NCBI GenBank assembly: GCA_020634245.1
Contig: JACKCC010000023.1
Span: 1-64,000, forward strand
Source: Ardenticatenaceae bacterium
GTDB taxonomy: Bacteria; Chloroflexota; Anaerolineae; Promineifilales; Promineifilaceae
Direction of reading: 5' to 3'
Length of the DNA: 64,000 bases
Shown here in pieces: positions 25,523-34,173 of the stretch. The notes beneath the pieces were generated by a model. That model worked only from the letters and a program-made list of their open reading frames with translations, was not told where the DNA came from and did not search any database. Each line of letters begins with the position of its first letter. Position 1 is the stretch's first letter. The translations under genes were made by a program, and so were the position numbers.

Positions 25523-25626
25523 AAAAAATTGGCTGAGAGGATGGTAAGAATTGCAATAGCAAAACGGCCGTTTCTCTTTACCCCGCACCCCTTTCCGTTA
25601 TAATGCCGGTCATTGATGACACACGT

Positions 25627-26943
25627 ATGAGTAAACAAAAACTGGCCGTTCTCTTCATTCTTTTTACATTGGCTGGCCTCCTGGCATTCCCCACTCTACT
25701 CAAAGCAATTCCCCCCCGTTATGCCGCCCGCCTGCCTGAACCGCTGCGCCAAATGAGCGCGCCGCGGGATGTTGTGCCGCTCCTGCCTACCGTGGCACGG
25801 CCGTTAGCCGCCAATGAGTTATTGCAATCAACAGGAAATGAGGGAACAACGGCCGTACCCGTCAGCGCCCCGCCCACTTTGACCCCACCTTTGGTCACAG
25901 GCCAGACGCCAAAACCAACATCGCCACCTACCCCAACCAAAACACCGACCGTTACCCCTGTTCCCCTGCCCCAGAGTGCACGGTTGGAAGGCGTTCACCA
26001 TCAATTTCAGGAGTGGAATAACTGCGGTCCGGCGACCCTGGCAATGACTTTAAGCTATTTTGGTCTTACGCTTACCCAAAGCCAGACGGCGGCTGTCCTC
26101 AAACCCAACCCGGAAGATCGCAATGTCAGCCCATGGGAAATGGCTGCTTACGTCAACAACGAAACCGATCTGAAGGCCATCAACCGCGTCAACGGCGACC
26201 TGTACACCGTACGCCGCCTGCTGGCTAACGACATTCCCGTCATCCTGGAAATCGGCATTGACCCGCCAGGCGAATTCCGCTGGCTGGGTTGGTATGGTCA
26301 TTATTTACTGGTAGTGGCCTATGACGATGCTTTGCAGCAGTTTTGGGTGTATGATAGTTGGTTTGGCACCAGTGAAGTCCCGCTGGAAAACGCAACCAGC
26401 GAAGGCCGCGTGTTGACTTATGATGATGTGGCTGAGTACTGGCCCCATTTTAACCGCAATTACATCGCTCTTTACCGGCCGGAGCAAGCCAATCTGGCAG
26501 CCGAAATCATCGGCACTGAGATGGATGACGCGGTGATGTGGCAGAATGCATTGGAAGAGGTACGGGGGGAAACGGCCGTTTCCCCCGACAACGCCTTCCT
26601 CTGGTTCAATTTAGGCACGATTTACAACGCCCTGGGCCAATACAAGGAAGCCGCCACCGCCTATGACCAAGCCCGGTCTATTGGCCTGCCCTGGCGCATG
26701 TTGTGGTATCAATTCGGCCCTTACGAAGCGTATTTCCAGGTTGGCCGTTACGAAGATGTTCTTTTATTAGCTGATACGACACTCAAAGATCGGCCCTATT
26801 TCGAGGAATCATTTTATTACAAAGGACTGGCTCTGGCCGCGCTGGGCGACACCGCCGCCGCCCGCGACAATCTGGAAAAAGCGGCCAAATTCAATCCCAA
26901 TTTTCAACCGGCCGCTACTGCTTTAGCAGAGTTAGTCAAGTAA
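25627..26943 (+). CDS. C39-like peptidase with TPR repeats, membrane-anchored (paralogue 1)
   Basis: An exported or anchored protein of 438 residues from ATG 25627 (MSKQKLAVLF); an ATG eight codons earlier is also in frame. The signal/anchor is at residues ~5-25, then a Pro/Thr-rich linker (LTPPLVTGQTPKPTSPPTPT). A papain-like C39_2 peptidase domain follows with catalytic Cys in EWNNCGPATLAMTL, His in WYGHYLLVVAYD and Asp in VYDSWFG. The C-terminal ~150 residues are tetratricopeptide-like helices (NAFLWFNLGTIYNALGQYKEA; ESFYYKGLALAALGDTAAA). The target is unknown; a role in extracellular peptide processing is inferred. The adjacent gene is a clear paralogue in the same orientation. Confidence 0.82.
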   Translation: MSKQKLAVLFILFTLAGLLAFPTLLKAIPPRYAARLPEPLRQMSAPRDVVPLLPTVARPLAANELLQSTGNEGTTAVPVSAPPTLTPPLVTGQTPKPTSPPTPTKTPTVTPVPLPQSARLEGVHHQFQEWNNCGPATLAMTLSYFGLTLTQSQTAAVLKPNPEDRNVSPWEMAAYVNNETDLKAINRVNGDLYTVRRLLANDIPVILEIGIDPPGEFRWLGWYGHYLLVVAYDDALQQFWVYDSWFGTSEVPLENATSEGRVLTYDDVAEYWPHFNRNYIALYRPEQANLAAEIIGTEMDDAVMWQNALEEVRGETAVSPDNAFLWFNLGTIYNALGQYKEAATAYDQARSIGLPWRMLWYQFGPYEAYFQVGRYEDVLLLADTTLKDRPYFEESFYYKGLALAALGDTAAARDNLEKAAKFNPNFQPAATALAELVK

Positions 26944-27038
26944 TCATGTAGTCTTATAGTCTGGTAGTCTGGCAGCATAACTGCTCGACTATTTGACTAC
27001 AAGACTACTGGACTACTCGACTATTCGACTACTTGACT
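26944..27038. repeat. GACTAC-rich low-complexity spacer
   Basis: The 95 bases between the two peptidase paralogues consist of iterated GTAGTC and GACTAC words (for example GACTACTGGACTACTCGAC). The left half is complementary to the right half, giving an imperfect hairpin. It resembles other self-complementary spacers in this window. Confidence 0.6.
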
Positions 27039-28472
27039 ATGAATAAACGAACCAAAAACATCATCCTGCTCGTTGTCATCGGGCAGATTCTTTTAACTGC
27101 CGGGCTGTTGGCGCTGCCAACAGCCGTTCAAGCCCTGCCCGGCCGTTATCGTGTGGCCTTACAGGAGCGCGTCCCATTTTTAGGCAATATCGTTGAGGGT
27201 GTGATTGAGCAGGTTGCCCCCATGGCCACCGCTTTGCCGGCCCCCAATCAAGGGGCCAGCGCGCCCCAAATCGACATCTCGGTGCCCATCGACGCCGAAC
27301 CAACCCGTGCAAAACCGACGGCAACAGCCACGGCCGTTCCGGCCACATCGTCGCTGGCCGACAATAACGCCCCACAACCAACCGCAACACCCCTTCCACC
27401 GACCCCCACACTCGAACCGCCGCCGGTCCGGGCCATGATACCCGGCGTCACCCCGGTCAAACAAACCTTTAACAACTGCGGTCCGGCCAATCTGACCCAG
27501 GTGCTCAACTTCTGGGGCGATGACATCACTCAGGAAGAAGTCGCCAGCTACCTCAAACCCACCAGCGAAGACCGCAACGTCACCGCCTGGCAAATCGCTG
27601 ATTATGTCAATGAACAAACTTACGGCCAATTCAAAGCCATCAGCCGCAGCGCCGGAACCTTTGAGATGATCAAACGTTTCATCGCTGCGGGTTATCCGGT
27701 CGTCATCGAAAAAGGGTACGATGTTGCCGGTCAGGGATGGTACGGCCATTACCTCACCGTTTTTGGCTATGATGATACGTTGGGCGAAATGTACAGCCAG
27801 GATACCTATCTCGGCCCGTTTGATGGTAACGGCCGTACCGACAAATATGAAGCCGTAGATAAATATTGGCAGCAGTTCAATTACACCTTTTACGTCGTTT
27901 ATCCGGCGCAAAAAGAGGCGGAAGTGATCGCTTTACTGGGTGACGTGATGGCCGACGATTTCACCATGTGGAACCGCGTCGCTGAATTGGCCCAACAAGA
28001 ACAACTAGAAAACCCAAATGACGCCTTTGCCTTGTTTAATTATGGCACAGCCCAAACTCGATTGGGCGGGCTAACGGGCGAACAGCAATATTACCAGGCT
28101 GGCGCCGCCGCCTATGATAAAGCTTTTGCGATGGGGTTGCCGCCACGAATGCTCTGGTATCAATTCCAACCCTATTTAGCCTACATCAAAACAGACCGCT
28201 ACGACGATGTACTTCTTTTAGCCAACGCCACCCTGCAAGACCAGGGCGGCCGCAACGTGGAAGAAACGTATTATTACAAAGCGTATGCCCTGACCTCGTT
28301 GGGCGACCTTTATAGCGCAAGAGAAGCGCTTCAGTCGGCGTTAGCAATCAATCACAACTACTATCCGGCAAAATGGCTTTTAGATTGGGTCAACAAAGAG
28401 CTGGGCATTCCGTCCACGACAGCGACGCCTACGCCAACAGGTGAAGCCGCAGCAACCGAGAGCAGTGGTTAA
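27039..28472 (+). CDS. C39-like peptidase with TPR repeats, membrane-anchored (paralogue 2)
   Basis: A 477-residue paralogue of the preceding gene, taken from ATG 27039 (MNKRTKNIILLV); the TTG two codons earlier is less likely. The anchor is at residues ~7-27 and a Thr/Pro/Ala-rich linker runs to ~130. The C39_2 catalytic set is Cys in FNNCGPANLTQVL, His in GWYGHYLTVFGYDD and Asp in YSQDTYLG. The region after the His block is shorter than in paralogue 1. TPR-like helices follow (FALFNYGTAQTRLGG; EETYYYKAYALTSLGDLYSA), then a Thr-rich tail. The shared block KPxxEDRNVxxWxxAxYVNxxT shows tandem duplication followed by divergence. Confidence 0.82.
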   Translation: MNKRTKNIILLVVIGQILLTAGLLALPTAVQALPGRYRVALQERVPFLGNIVEGVIEQVAPMATALPAPNQGASAPQIDISVPIDAEPTRAKPTATATAVPATSSLADNNAPQPTATPLPPTPTLEPPPVRAMIPGVTPVKQTFNNCGPANLTQVLNFWGDDITQEEVASYLKPTSEDRNVTAWQIADYVNEQTYGQFKAISRSAGTFEMIKRFIAAGYPVVIEKGYDVAGQGWYGHYLTVFGYDDTLGEMYSQDTYLGPFDGNGRTDKYEAVDKYWQQFNYTFYVVYPAQKEAEVIALLGDVMADDFTMWNRVAELAQQEQLENPNDAFALFNYGTAQTRLGGLTGEQQYYQAGAAAYDKAFAMGLPPRMLWYQFQPYLAYIKTDRYDDVLLLANATLQDQGGRNVEETYYYKAYALTSLGDLYSAREALQSALAINHNYYPAKWLLDWVNKELGIPSTTATPTPTGEAAATESSG

Positions 28473-28540
28473 CATGATCGAGAGTAACGGTGAAGCGGCG
28501 CGGTCTGGAGACCGACCGCAGCCAGAGGAATTCGATTAGA

Positions 28541-29089
28541 GTGAACCGCAAATTCCTTTTCATTCGTCATGCTGCGGTTGCTGTCGACCCGGCAGTACCG
28601 GCGCGGGAATGGTCGTTGTCGAGCGACGGCCGTTCCCGCACCCGCAGTCTCGCTCCCCAACTTACCCCTTACGACTTAACCCGCATCATCACCAGCGACG
28701 AATCCAAAGCGCGTGAAACCGGCCAGATCATCGCCGAGACACTGGGTCTGCCCTGGCAGTCTGCGCCCAATTTGCATGAACACAACCGGCAAGGCGCACC
28801 TTTTTTTACGAGCAAAGAGGCTTTTGAAACGGCCGTTGCCCGCTTCTTCGACAATCCCGACACACTGGTTTTCGGTAACGAGACAGCTAATCAAACATTT
28901 GCACGGTTTGATACGGCCGTTCGCCATCTCCTTGCCGTTTACCCCAACGATACCCTGGCCATCGTCACCCATGGGACCGTACTGACCCTCTTTTTGGCCC
29001 ACTACAACCAGTTCACTCCCTTCCCTTTCTGGCAAAAACTACAAATGCCTGATTTCTTCGTCGTTACCCTGCCCGACATGTGCCTGTAA
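28541..29089 (+). CDS. Histidine phosphatase (phosphoglycerate mutase-like) family protein
   Basis: About 182 residues from GTG 28541 (NRKFLFIRHAAV); an upstream GTG at 28490 would add 17 unconserved residues. The phosphohistidine motif is FIRHAA (RHG in most members, here RHA). The second Arg is in SDESKARETGQIIAETL, the acid in LHEHNRQGAPFF, and the second catalytic His in LAIVTHGTVLTLF. All core residues are therefore present. This superfamily includes cobalamin phosphatases, sugar-phosphate phosphatases and mutases; the substrate is not readable here. It follows the peptidase genes by about 70 bases and precedes a small hairpin. Confidence 0.82.
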   Translation: MNRKFLFIRHAAVAVDPAVPAREWSLSSDGRSRTRSLAPQLTPYDLTRIITSDESKARETGQIIAETLGLPWQSAPNLHEHNRQGAPFFTSKEAFETAVARFFDNPDTLVFGNETANQTFARFDTAVRHLLAVYPNDTLAIVTHGTVLTLFLAHYNQFTPFPFWQKLQMPDFFVVTLPDMCL

Positions 29090-29108
29090 AACGATTTGCC
29101 AAATCGTT
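29090..29108 (+). terminator. Small hairpin after the histidine phosphatase gene
   Basis: AACGATTT and AAATCGTT pair around a three-base loop immediately after the stop codon. No T-run follows. The remaining spacer to 29316 holds CACGTTTCACG and ACAATTTATAATTGACAATT repeats and one AACGGCCGTT site, but no gene. Confidence 0.5.
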
Positions 29109-29316
29109 CAACCATTTTCACGTTTCACGTTTCACGTTATAATAACGGCCGTTCATTCCCCAAAGAACAGGCGCACTTTTCCAACCCGGCACCACCCCTA
29201 CACATGAACAAGAAATCCTTAGTTATTAAGCATTGGCAATTGACAATTTATAATTGACAATTAACAATTAACCCGGCTGTCCCACAGCCACCCACAAATC
29301 CAAATTGGAGGCATAC

Positions 29317-30876
29317 ATGTCAAAACAAAAATTTAAAGTCACCTATTCCACCCTGGCCAGCCCCGATCCGATGCTGCACCAGTTGTACGACGAAGCCGTC
29401 GAAAAGGCCAAAGCCGACTTTGGCAAAAATTACCCCCTGTTCATAAATGGGAAAGAACGCTTCGCCGAAAAAACCTTCGAAAAGCGCAGCCCCATCGACC
29501 TCGACTGGATGATGGGTACCTTCCAATATGGCACCGAACAAGACGCCAACGATGCCATCGCCGCCGCCAAGGCCGCATTCCCCGCCTGGAGCGGCCTTCC
29601 CTGGCAAGAACGCATCGCTATCATGCGCAAAGCCGCCGATCTCATTAGCGACCGCCTTTTCGTTATGGCCGCCAACATGAGCCTGGAAATCGGCAAGAAC
29701 CGGCTGGAAGCGCTCGGCGACGTGGAAGAAACGGCCGATCTCATCCGCTACAACTGCGACGCCGTCGAAAAGAACAACAACTTCAACTTTGAACTGTTGG
29801 CCGAAAGCGACAAACACCACAACCGCAGCGTCCTCAAGCCTTATGGCGTCTGGCTGGTTATCTCTCCCTTCAACTTCCCCGGCGCATTGGCCGGCGGCCC
29901 GGCCGGCGCAGCCTTGATTGCCGGTAACACCGTCGTCCTCAAACCGGCCACTGATACGCCCCTGACCGCCTGGTTCCTCACTGAATGCTTCCGGGATGCA
30001 GGCGTACCCGATGGCGTGTTCAACTACGTCACTGGAAGCGGCCGTGTCGTCGGTCAGGCCCTGCTCGATAACCCTGATGTAGCCGGTGTGACCTTCACCG
30101 GCAGCTATGACGTGGGCATGCACATCCTGCGCACCTTCTCCACCGCCACATACCCGCGCCCGGTCATCGCCGAAATGGGCGGCAAAAACCCGACCATCAT
30201 CAGCAAAAAAGCTGATTTGGACAAAGCGGCAATGGGCGTCATGCGCTCCGCCTTTGGCCTGCAAGGGCAAAAATGCTCCGCCTGCTCCCGAGTCTACGTC
30301 CACAAAGACGTCAAAGATGAATTCATAAGCAAACTACTCGACCTGACCAAGAAAATCAACGTCGGCGATCCCACCAACAAAGACAACTGGATGGGGCCGG
30401 TAGCTAACAAGGGCGCGTTTGAAGATTACAAGCGCTTCGTCGCCGACCTGCGCGAAAATGGCGATATTGTTTACGGCGGTGAAGTTCTGGAAGGCAACGG
30501 CTACTTTGCCGCTCCCACCATCGTCGATAATCTGCCCCATGATCACGCATTATGGAAAACGGAAATGTTCCTGCCCATCGTCACCGTCCATCCGTTTGAG
30601 GAACTGAACGATGCCATGGAAAAAGCCAATGATGTGGAATATGGTTTGACGGCCGGTTTCTTCAGCGAAGATAAGGATGAAATCCAATGGTGGCTGGATA
30701 ACATCCAGGCCGGTGTGATTTACGTCAACCGGGCCAGCGGTGCGACCACCGGCGCCTGGCCCGGCTACCAATCCTTCGGCGGCTGGAAAGGCAGCGGCTC
30801 CACCGGTAAAGCGGCCGGCAGCTTCTACTACATCCAGCAGTACATGCATGAACAAAGCCAGACAGTTGTCGATTAA
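29317..30876 (+). CDS. Aldehyde dehydrogenase, 1-pyrroline-5-carboxylate dehydrogenase-like
   Basis: An NAD(P)-dependent aldehyde dehydrogenase of 519 residues from ATG 29317, with GGAGG seven bases upstream. Family features: the N-terminal extension and FINGKERFAEKTFEKRSPID typical of L-glutamate semialdehyde dehydrogenases. The cofactor region is SPFNFPGALAGGPAGAALIAGN with VVLKPATDTPL. The general base Glu lies in VIAEMGGKNPTII, the catalytic Cys in LQGQKCSACSRVY, and NTD-like WKTEMFLPIVTV precedes the C-terminus. It probably oxidises glutamate semialdehyde or a related aldehyde to the acid. Located upstream of CoA-transferase and aminotransferase genes, which suggests amino-acid catabolism, and closed by a strong terminator. 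Confidence 0.87.
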   Translation: MSKQKFKVTYSTLASPDPMLHQLYDEAVEKAKADFGKNYPLFINGKERFAEKTFEKRSPIDLDWMMGTFQYGTEQDANDAIAAAKAAFPAWSGLPWQERIAIMRKAADLISDRLFVMAANMSLEIGKNRLEALGDVEETADLIRYNCDAVEKNNNFNFELLAESDKHHNRSVLKPYGVWLVISPFNFPGALAGGPAGAALIAGNTVVLKPATDTPLTAWFLTECFRDAGVPDGVFNYVTGSGRVVGQALLDNPDVAGVTFTGSYDVGMHILRTFSTATYPRPVIAEMGGKNPTIISKKADLDKAAMGVMRSAFGLQGQKCSACSRVYVHKDVKDEFISKLLDLTKKINVGDPTNKDNWMGPVANKGAFEDYKRFVADLRENGDIVYGGEVLEGNGYFAAPTIVDNLPHDHALWKTEMFLPIVTVHPFEELNDAMEKANDVEYGLTAGFFSEDKDEIQWWLDNIQAGVIYVNRASGATTGAWPGYQSFGGWKGSGSTGKAAGSFYYIQQYMHEQSQTVVD

Positions 30877-30939
30877 GGATGAATGATGAAGGCTGAAGGC
30901 TGAATATGCCATCGACCGTTCGCATTCAATTGATGTAGG

Positions 30940-31007
30940 GGCGAGGCAAAGCGGGAATTAGCAGCAGGAACGAACAATCCTTTGCGCCGCTTTGCCTCGC
31001 CTTTTTT
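30940..31007 (+). terminator. Intrinsic terminator of the aldehyde dehydrogenase gene
   Basis: GGCGAGGCAAAGCG (30940-30953) and CGCTTTGCCTCGCC (30988-31001) form a 14-bp stem with a long loop, followed by TTTTTT. Confidence 0.85.
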
Positions 31008-31017
31008 ACTTGTCGAC

Positions 31018-31080
31018 AGTGCCAGGCACGGGGTGAACGATCTTGGTCATTCCTGGTTGTTTCCCCCCGTGCCTGGCACT
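31018..31080. repeat. 63-bp palindromic element, copy 2
   Basis: The arms AGTGCCAGGCACGGGG and CCCCGTGCCTGGCACT are perfectly complementary, making this the best-preserved of three copies (the others are 821-883 and 40038-40100). It lies between the aldehyde dehydrogenase terminator and the CoA-transferase gene. Confidence 0.8.
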
Positions 31081-31106
31081 ACAGACACGCTTCTTTAAGG
31101 ATGAAT

Positions 31107-32030
31107 ATGGATAAACAATCAAAAATCTTACCGATGACAGAAGCGGTAGATCGCTTTGTACACGACGGCGACACCATTGCAATTGAGGGGTTCACGGCTT
31201 TTATTGGGTTTGCGGCAGCGCACGAAATTATCCGGCAGCTACGGCAGGATTTGACGCTGGTACGGATGACGCCGGATTTGATTTATGACCAGATGATTGC
31301 CGCCGGAGTGGCCAGCAAGCTGGTGTTTAGCTACCTGGGCAATCCGGGCGTGGGCAGTTTGCACTGCGTCCGCCGGGCGGTGGAAAAGGGGATTCCACGG
31401 CCGTTAGAAATTGAAGAGTATTCGCACTTTGGTATGGTGGGCCGGTACATCGCCGGGGCCAGCAAGCTGCCGTTCTTCCCCCTGCGCAGCTACACGGGCA
31501 GCGACATGGTCGAGGCCAATCCCAAAATCAAGTTTGTGGAAAGCCCGTATGGCGACGGCAAGATCGCTGTTGTGCCGCCCATCAACCCGGATGTGGCCTT
31601 TATTCATGCCCAGCGCGCCGACGCTCAGGGCAATACGCAAATCTGGGGACTGCTGGGGATGCAGAAGGAAGCAGCTTTTGCCGCCAACAAGGTGGTGGTG
31701 GTCGTCGAAGAAATCGTCGACGAGACGGTGATTCGCCGCGATCCTAATCGCACATTGATTCCGGGCATTAAGGTAAATGCGGTGGTGCACGAGCCGTATG
31801 GGGCGCACCCCAGTTACGTCCAGGGGTATTACGACCGGGACAATACGCTGTATCTGGAATGGGATAAAATTTCGCGCGAGAAGGCGTCAACGGAAGCCTG
31901 GCTGCAAGAATGGGTCTATGATGTGCCCGACCGGCAAGCGTATTTGACCAAGCTGGGTCAGGCACGGCTGGATGAACTGGCTCCGGGTGAATTGTGGTCG
32001 GATGCGGTGAATTACGGCCGTTACGATTAG
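31107..32030 (+). CDS. CoA-transferase family, alpha subunit
   Basis: Alpha subunit of a family I CoA-transferase (glutaconate/IpdA-like), 307 residues. ATG 31107 is preferred over ATG 31101 because AAGG at 31097 is then correctly spaced. Features: VHDGDTIAIEGFTAFIGFAAAHEIIRQ with the glycine-rich N-terminal loop, LSRLHC-like PGVGSLHCVRRAVEKGIP, SYTGSDMVEANPKIKF, and DVAFIHAQRADAQGN. The catalytic glutamate of such enzymes is in the partner subunit, which lies 4 kb downstream at 36022 in the same direction. Substrate specificity is not readable; neighbouring dehydrogenase and aminotransferase genes suggest carboxylic acid or amino-acid breakdown. Confidence 0.85.
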   Translation: MDKQSKILPMTEAVDRFVHDGDTIAIEGFTAFIGFAAAHEIIRQLRQDLTLVRMTPDLIYDQMIAAGVASKLVFSYLGNPGVGSLHCVRRAVEKGIPRPLEIEEYSHFGMVGRYIAGASKLPFFPLRSYTGSDMVEANPKIKFVESPYGDGKIAVVPPINPDVAFIHAQRADAQGNTQIWGLLGMQKEAAFAANKVVVVVEEIVDETVIRRDPNRTLIPGIKVNAVVHEPYGAHPSYVQGYYDRDNTLYLEWDKISREKASTEAWLQEWVYDVPDRQAYLTKLGQARLDELAPGELWSDAVNYGRYD

Positions 32031-32118
32031 TTTCCATCCAAAATCCGTTAAACCATAGTCCTCGAATTATCGGTTATGGGTGTTTGTCCGTTTGTTGGAT
32101 GGTTTATGAGGTGGAATG

Positions 32119-33024
32119 ATGGCTGGTGATGAAAATCAAGTCATAGATAATGAACCGTTGGCGGCGGTATCAAGCGGGTCGGAGTTGTCTCAGGGATTGG
32201 CGGCAGTGATGGCTCAGGAGAAACGGCCGTTATACTTCGCCTCCTATTCTTCTGATAAATTCGATGAATACCGCTTCCTGGTCGGCAGCTACGCCGATTT
32301 GAAATGGTTCAAACTGACGATTGAGGAGATTAAAACGCTGGATTTTGATGTCATGGTGCGGCGCAAAATCCAGTTGGTAAAGCAGTATTTGCCTTACTCG
32401 CCATTTCTGGTGGAGCAAACCGGCTTGATCGTCCATGCCTGGCAAAAGCTGCCCGGCCCGATGACCGGCCAGTTTATGGAAACGGTGGGCACAGCCGGCA
32501 TCTGCCAGATGATGACGACGTTTTCACACCGGGAGGCAACGGCCGTTACCTATCTGGGCTATCATTCCGAAGACGGCGTGGTGGACGTATTCCAGGGCTA
32601 CATCCGCGGCCGCATCGCTCACGAACCGCGCGGCAGTGACGGCTACGGCTGGGCCTCCATCTTCATTCCCGATGGCTCTGAGCAGACCTATGCCGAGATG
32701 AGTTTTGAGAAGCGGATTGATATTTCCACACGAACACGAGCAACGAGTCAATTTTATACGGCCGTGTTCAAAGAAGCCGACGTCTCCGAACTGGCCAAAC
32801 AGCGCCTGCGCCTGCGCACCCTCATCTACAACTCCTTCAATCTGAGCGAATTGAAGCAGCTTACCTTTGCCCTGGGCATCGACTACGAAGAACTGGGCGA
32901 AGGCAACAAAACGGAGAAAATTCAGGAACTCATCCTCTACTGCGACCGGCACCGGCTGCTGCCCCAACTACTGACCGCCCTCCGCGCCGAACGGCCACGG
33001 GCCGATTGGCCTGTTTTCGCTTAG
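32119..33024 (+). CDS. HAM1/ITPase-like NTP pyrophosphatase fused to a death-like effector-associated domain
   Basis: About 301 residues from ATG 32119, six bases after GAGG. Residues ~38-215 match the HAM1/RdgB/ITPA family, which hydrolyses non-canonical purine NTPs: FASYSSDKFDEYRFLV at the substrate loop, PFLVEQTGLIVHAWQKLPGP with the metal-binding acidic residue, EPRGSDGYGWASIFIPDG, QTYAEMSFEKRIDISTRTRA. The usual FASGNxxKxxE is altered to FASYSSDKFDE, so activity may differ. Residues ~230-300 form a helical tail (LIYNSFNLSELKQLTFALGI, EKIQELILYCDRHRLLPQLL) clearly homologous to the last 60 residues of the ROCO protein ending at 47449. It resembles effector-associated/bacterial death-like adaptor domains of conflict systems. 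Upstream of the DUF262-HEPN pair; carries three ACGGCCGT sites. Confidence 0.78.
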   Translation: MAGDENQVIDNEPLAAVSSGSELSQGLAAVMAQEKRPLYFASYSSDKFDEYRFLVGSYADLKWFKLTIEEIKTLDFDVMVRRKIQLVKQYLPYSPFLVEQTGLIVHAWQKLPGPMTGQFMETVGTAGICQMMTTFSHREATAVTYLGYHSEDGVVDVFQGYIRGRIAHEPRGSDGYGWASIFIPDGSEQTYAEMSFEKRIDISTRTRATSQFYTAVFKEADVSELAKQRLRLRTLIYNSFNLSELKQLTFALGIDYEELGEGNKTEKIQELILYCDRHRLLPQLLTALRAERPRADWPVFA

Positions 33025-33074
33025 AAAAGTGTAAAATAAATCAAGAACATCTTAAGAAAAGGACATTCATTATT

Positions 33075-34172
33075 ATGTCAAATCAAATAAATCCTGGAAA
33101 CCCTGAAGATTTTTTAGAAATTGAGGTTGATGAAAGTCAGGAAGATGAAGGCCTTGTATCATATGATATTGCCACCTATCCTTCGGATTTCACACTTTCA
33201 GGCATAGTAAATATGTGGCAAAACGGTGATATAACTATTCCAGATTTTCAGCGTGAATTTGTTTGGACGATTCGCCAAGCTTCTCTATTAATTGAATCAT
33301 TTCTACTCGGGTTGCCTGTACCACCTGTATTCTTTTATATAGATGACGAAAATCGCAATCTCGTTGTTGACGGACAACAGCGAATATTGAGTACAGCATT
33401 TTTCTTTGAAGGTTATTTCGGCGTTGAAAGTATCCAGGGAAGAAGACAAGTTTTTCGTTTGATGGGTCTTGATGAAAGAAGTCCATACTATAAAAAGCAA
33501 TTCAACGAGTTATCTGATTCAGATCAACGTAAATTACGCAACACTGTGCTCAGAGCGATAAATATAAGACAGCTAGCACCGTCTGGGGAAAACACAAGTG
33601 TTTATCATATTTTTGAACGTTTAAACACTGGAGGAACGCCTCTAAAGCCGCAAGAAATAAGAAATGTGGTTTTCCGTGGGGATCTCGTTTCAATATTACG
33701 AGTGCTAAACCATGACGATAATTGGCGAGTGATTTTAGGAAAAAAGACTTTCGATAAGCACCAAACTGATGTGGAACTTGTGTTAAGAACATTTGCTCTA
33801 AGCAGCAGGGCATTTGTCTATGAAAAGCCTATGAAAGAATTTATGAACAAGGCCATGAAACGCCATCGGCATGGCAACACTGCTAATGTTAGGAAATTTC
33901 AAAAGGTCTTTCCTGCTGCGACTAAAATAATAGTTGAAGCCCTAGGGGAAAAACCCTTTCATCTAAGAGGTCGCCTTAATACGTCTGCATTAGATTCAGT
34001 ATTCTGTACGATCATGGATAATTTTGACAAACTCCCCAGAAACCTTAGTGAAAGGTATCAAGCATTAATAAAAGATTCAACTTTTGAAGAATTAACGACA
34101 ATTGGAACAACAGATACTTTAACCGTCAAAAAAAGATTTGAATTAGTAAAATCATACCTCCTTGAAGACTAA
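33075..34172 (+). CDS. DUF262 (GmrSD-like/ParB-fold) protein
   Basis: A 365-residue protein from ATG 33075, with AAAAGGA eleven bases upstream. The DUF262 core is DFTLSGIVNMWQNGDITIPD followed by FQREFVWTIRQASLLIESFL, PVPPVFFYIDDENRNLVVDG and the DGQQR motif (VVDGQQRILSTAFFF), then FERLNTGGTPLKPQEIRNV. DUF262 is the nucleotide-dependent half of GmrS-type restriction enzymes and occurs with varied effectors. A C-terminal helical part follows, but no HNH (DUF1524) motif is seen. It is very A/T-rich compared with flanking genes and free of ACGGCCGT, consistent with horizontal acquisition. The HEPN-like gene begins one base after the stop, so the two form one unit. Confidence 0.83.
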   Translation: MSNQINPGNPEDFLEIEVDESQEDEGLVSYDIATYPSDFTLSGIVNMWQNGDITIPDFQREFVWTIRQASLLIESFLLGLPVPPVFFYIDDENRNLVVDGQQRILSTAFFFEGYFGVESIQGRRQVFRLMGLDERSPYYKKQFNELSDSDQRKLRNTVLRAINIRQLAPSGENTSVYHIFERLNTGGTPLKPQEIRNVVFRGDLVSILRVLNHDDNWRVILGKKTFDKHQTDVELVLRTFALSSRAFVYEKPMKEFMNKAMKRHRHGNTANVRKFQKVFPAATKIIVEALGEKPFHLRGRLNTSALDSVFCTIMDNFDKLPRNLSERYQALIKDSTFEELTTIGTTDTLTVKKRFELVKSYLLED

Positions 34173-34173
34173 G

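Noticed and set aside
29320..30303. A 327-codon open frame opposite the aldehyde dehydrogenase
   Set aside because: The antisense product has no recognisable domain and the sense strand is a complete enzyme.
33006..33075. Longer DUF262 protein starting inside the ITPase-tail gene
   Set aside because: The 23 extra residues are the out-of-frame end of the preceding gene; ATG 33075 has its own ribosome-binding site.
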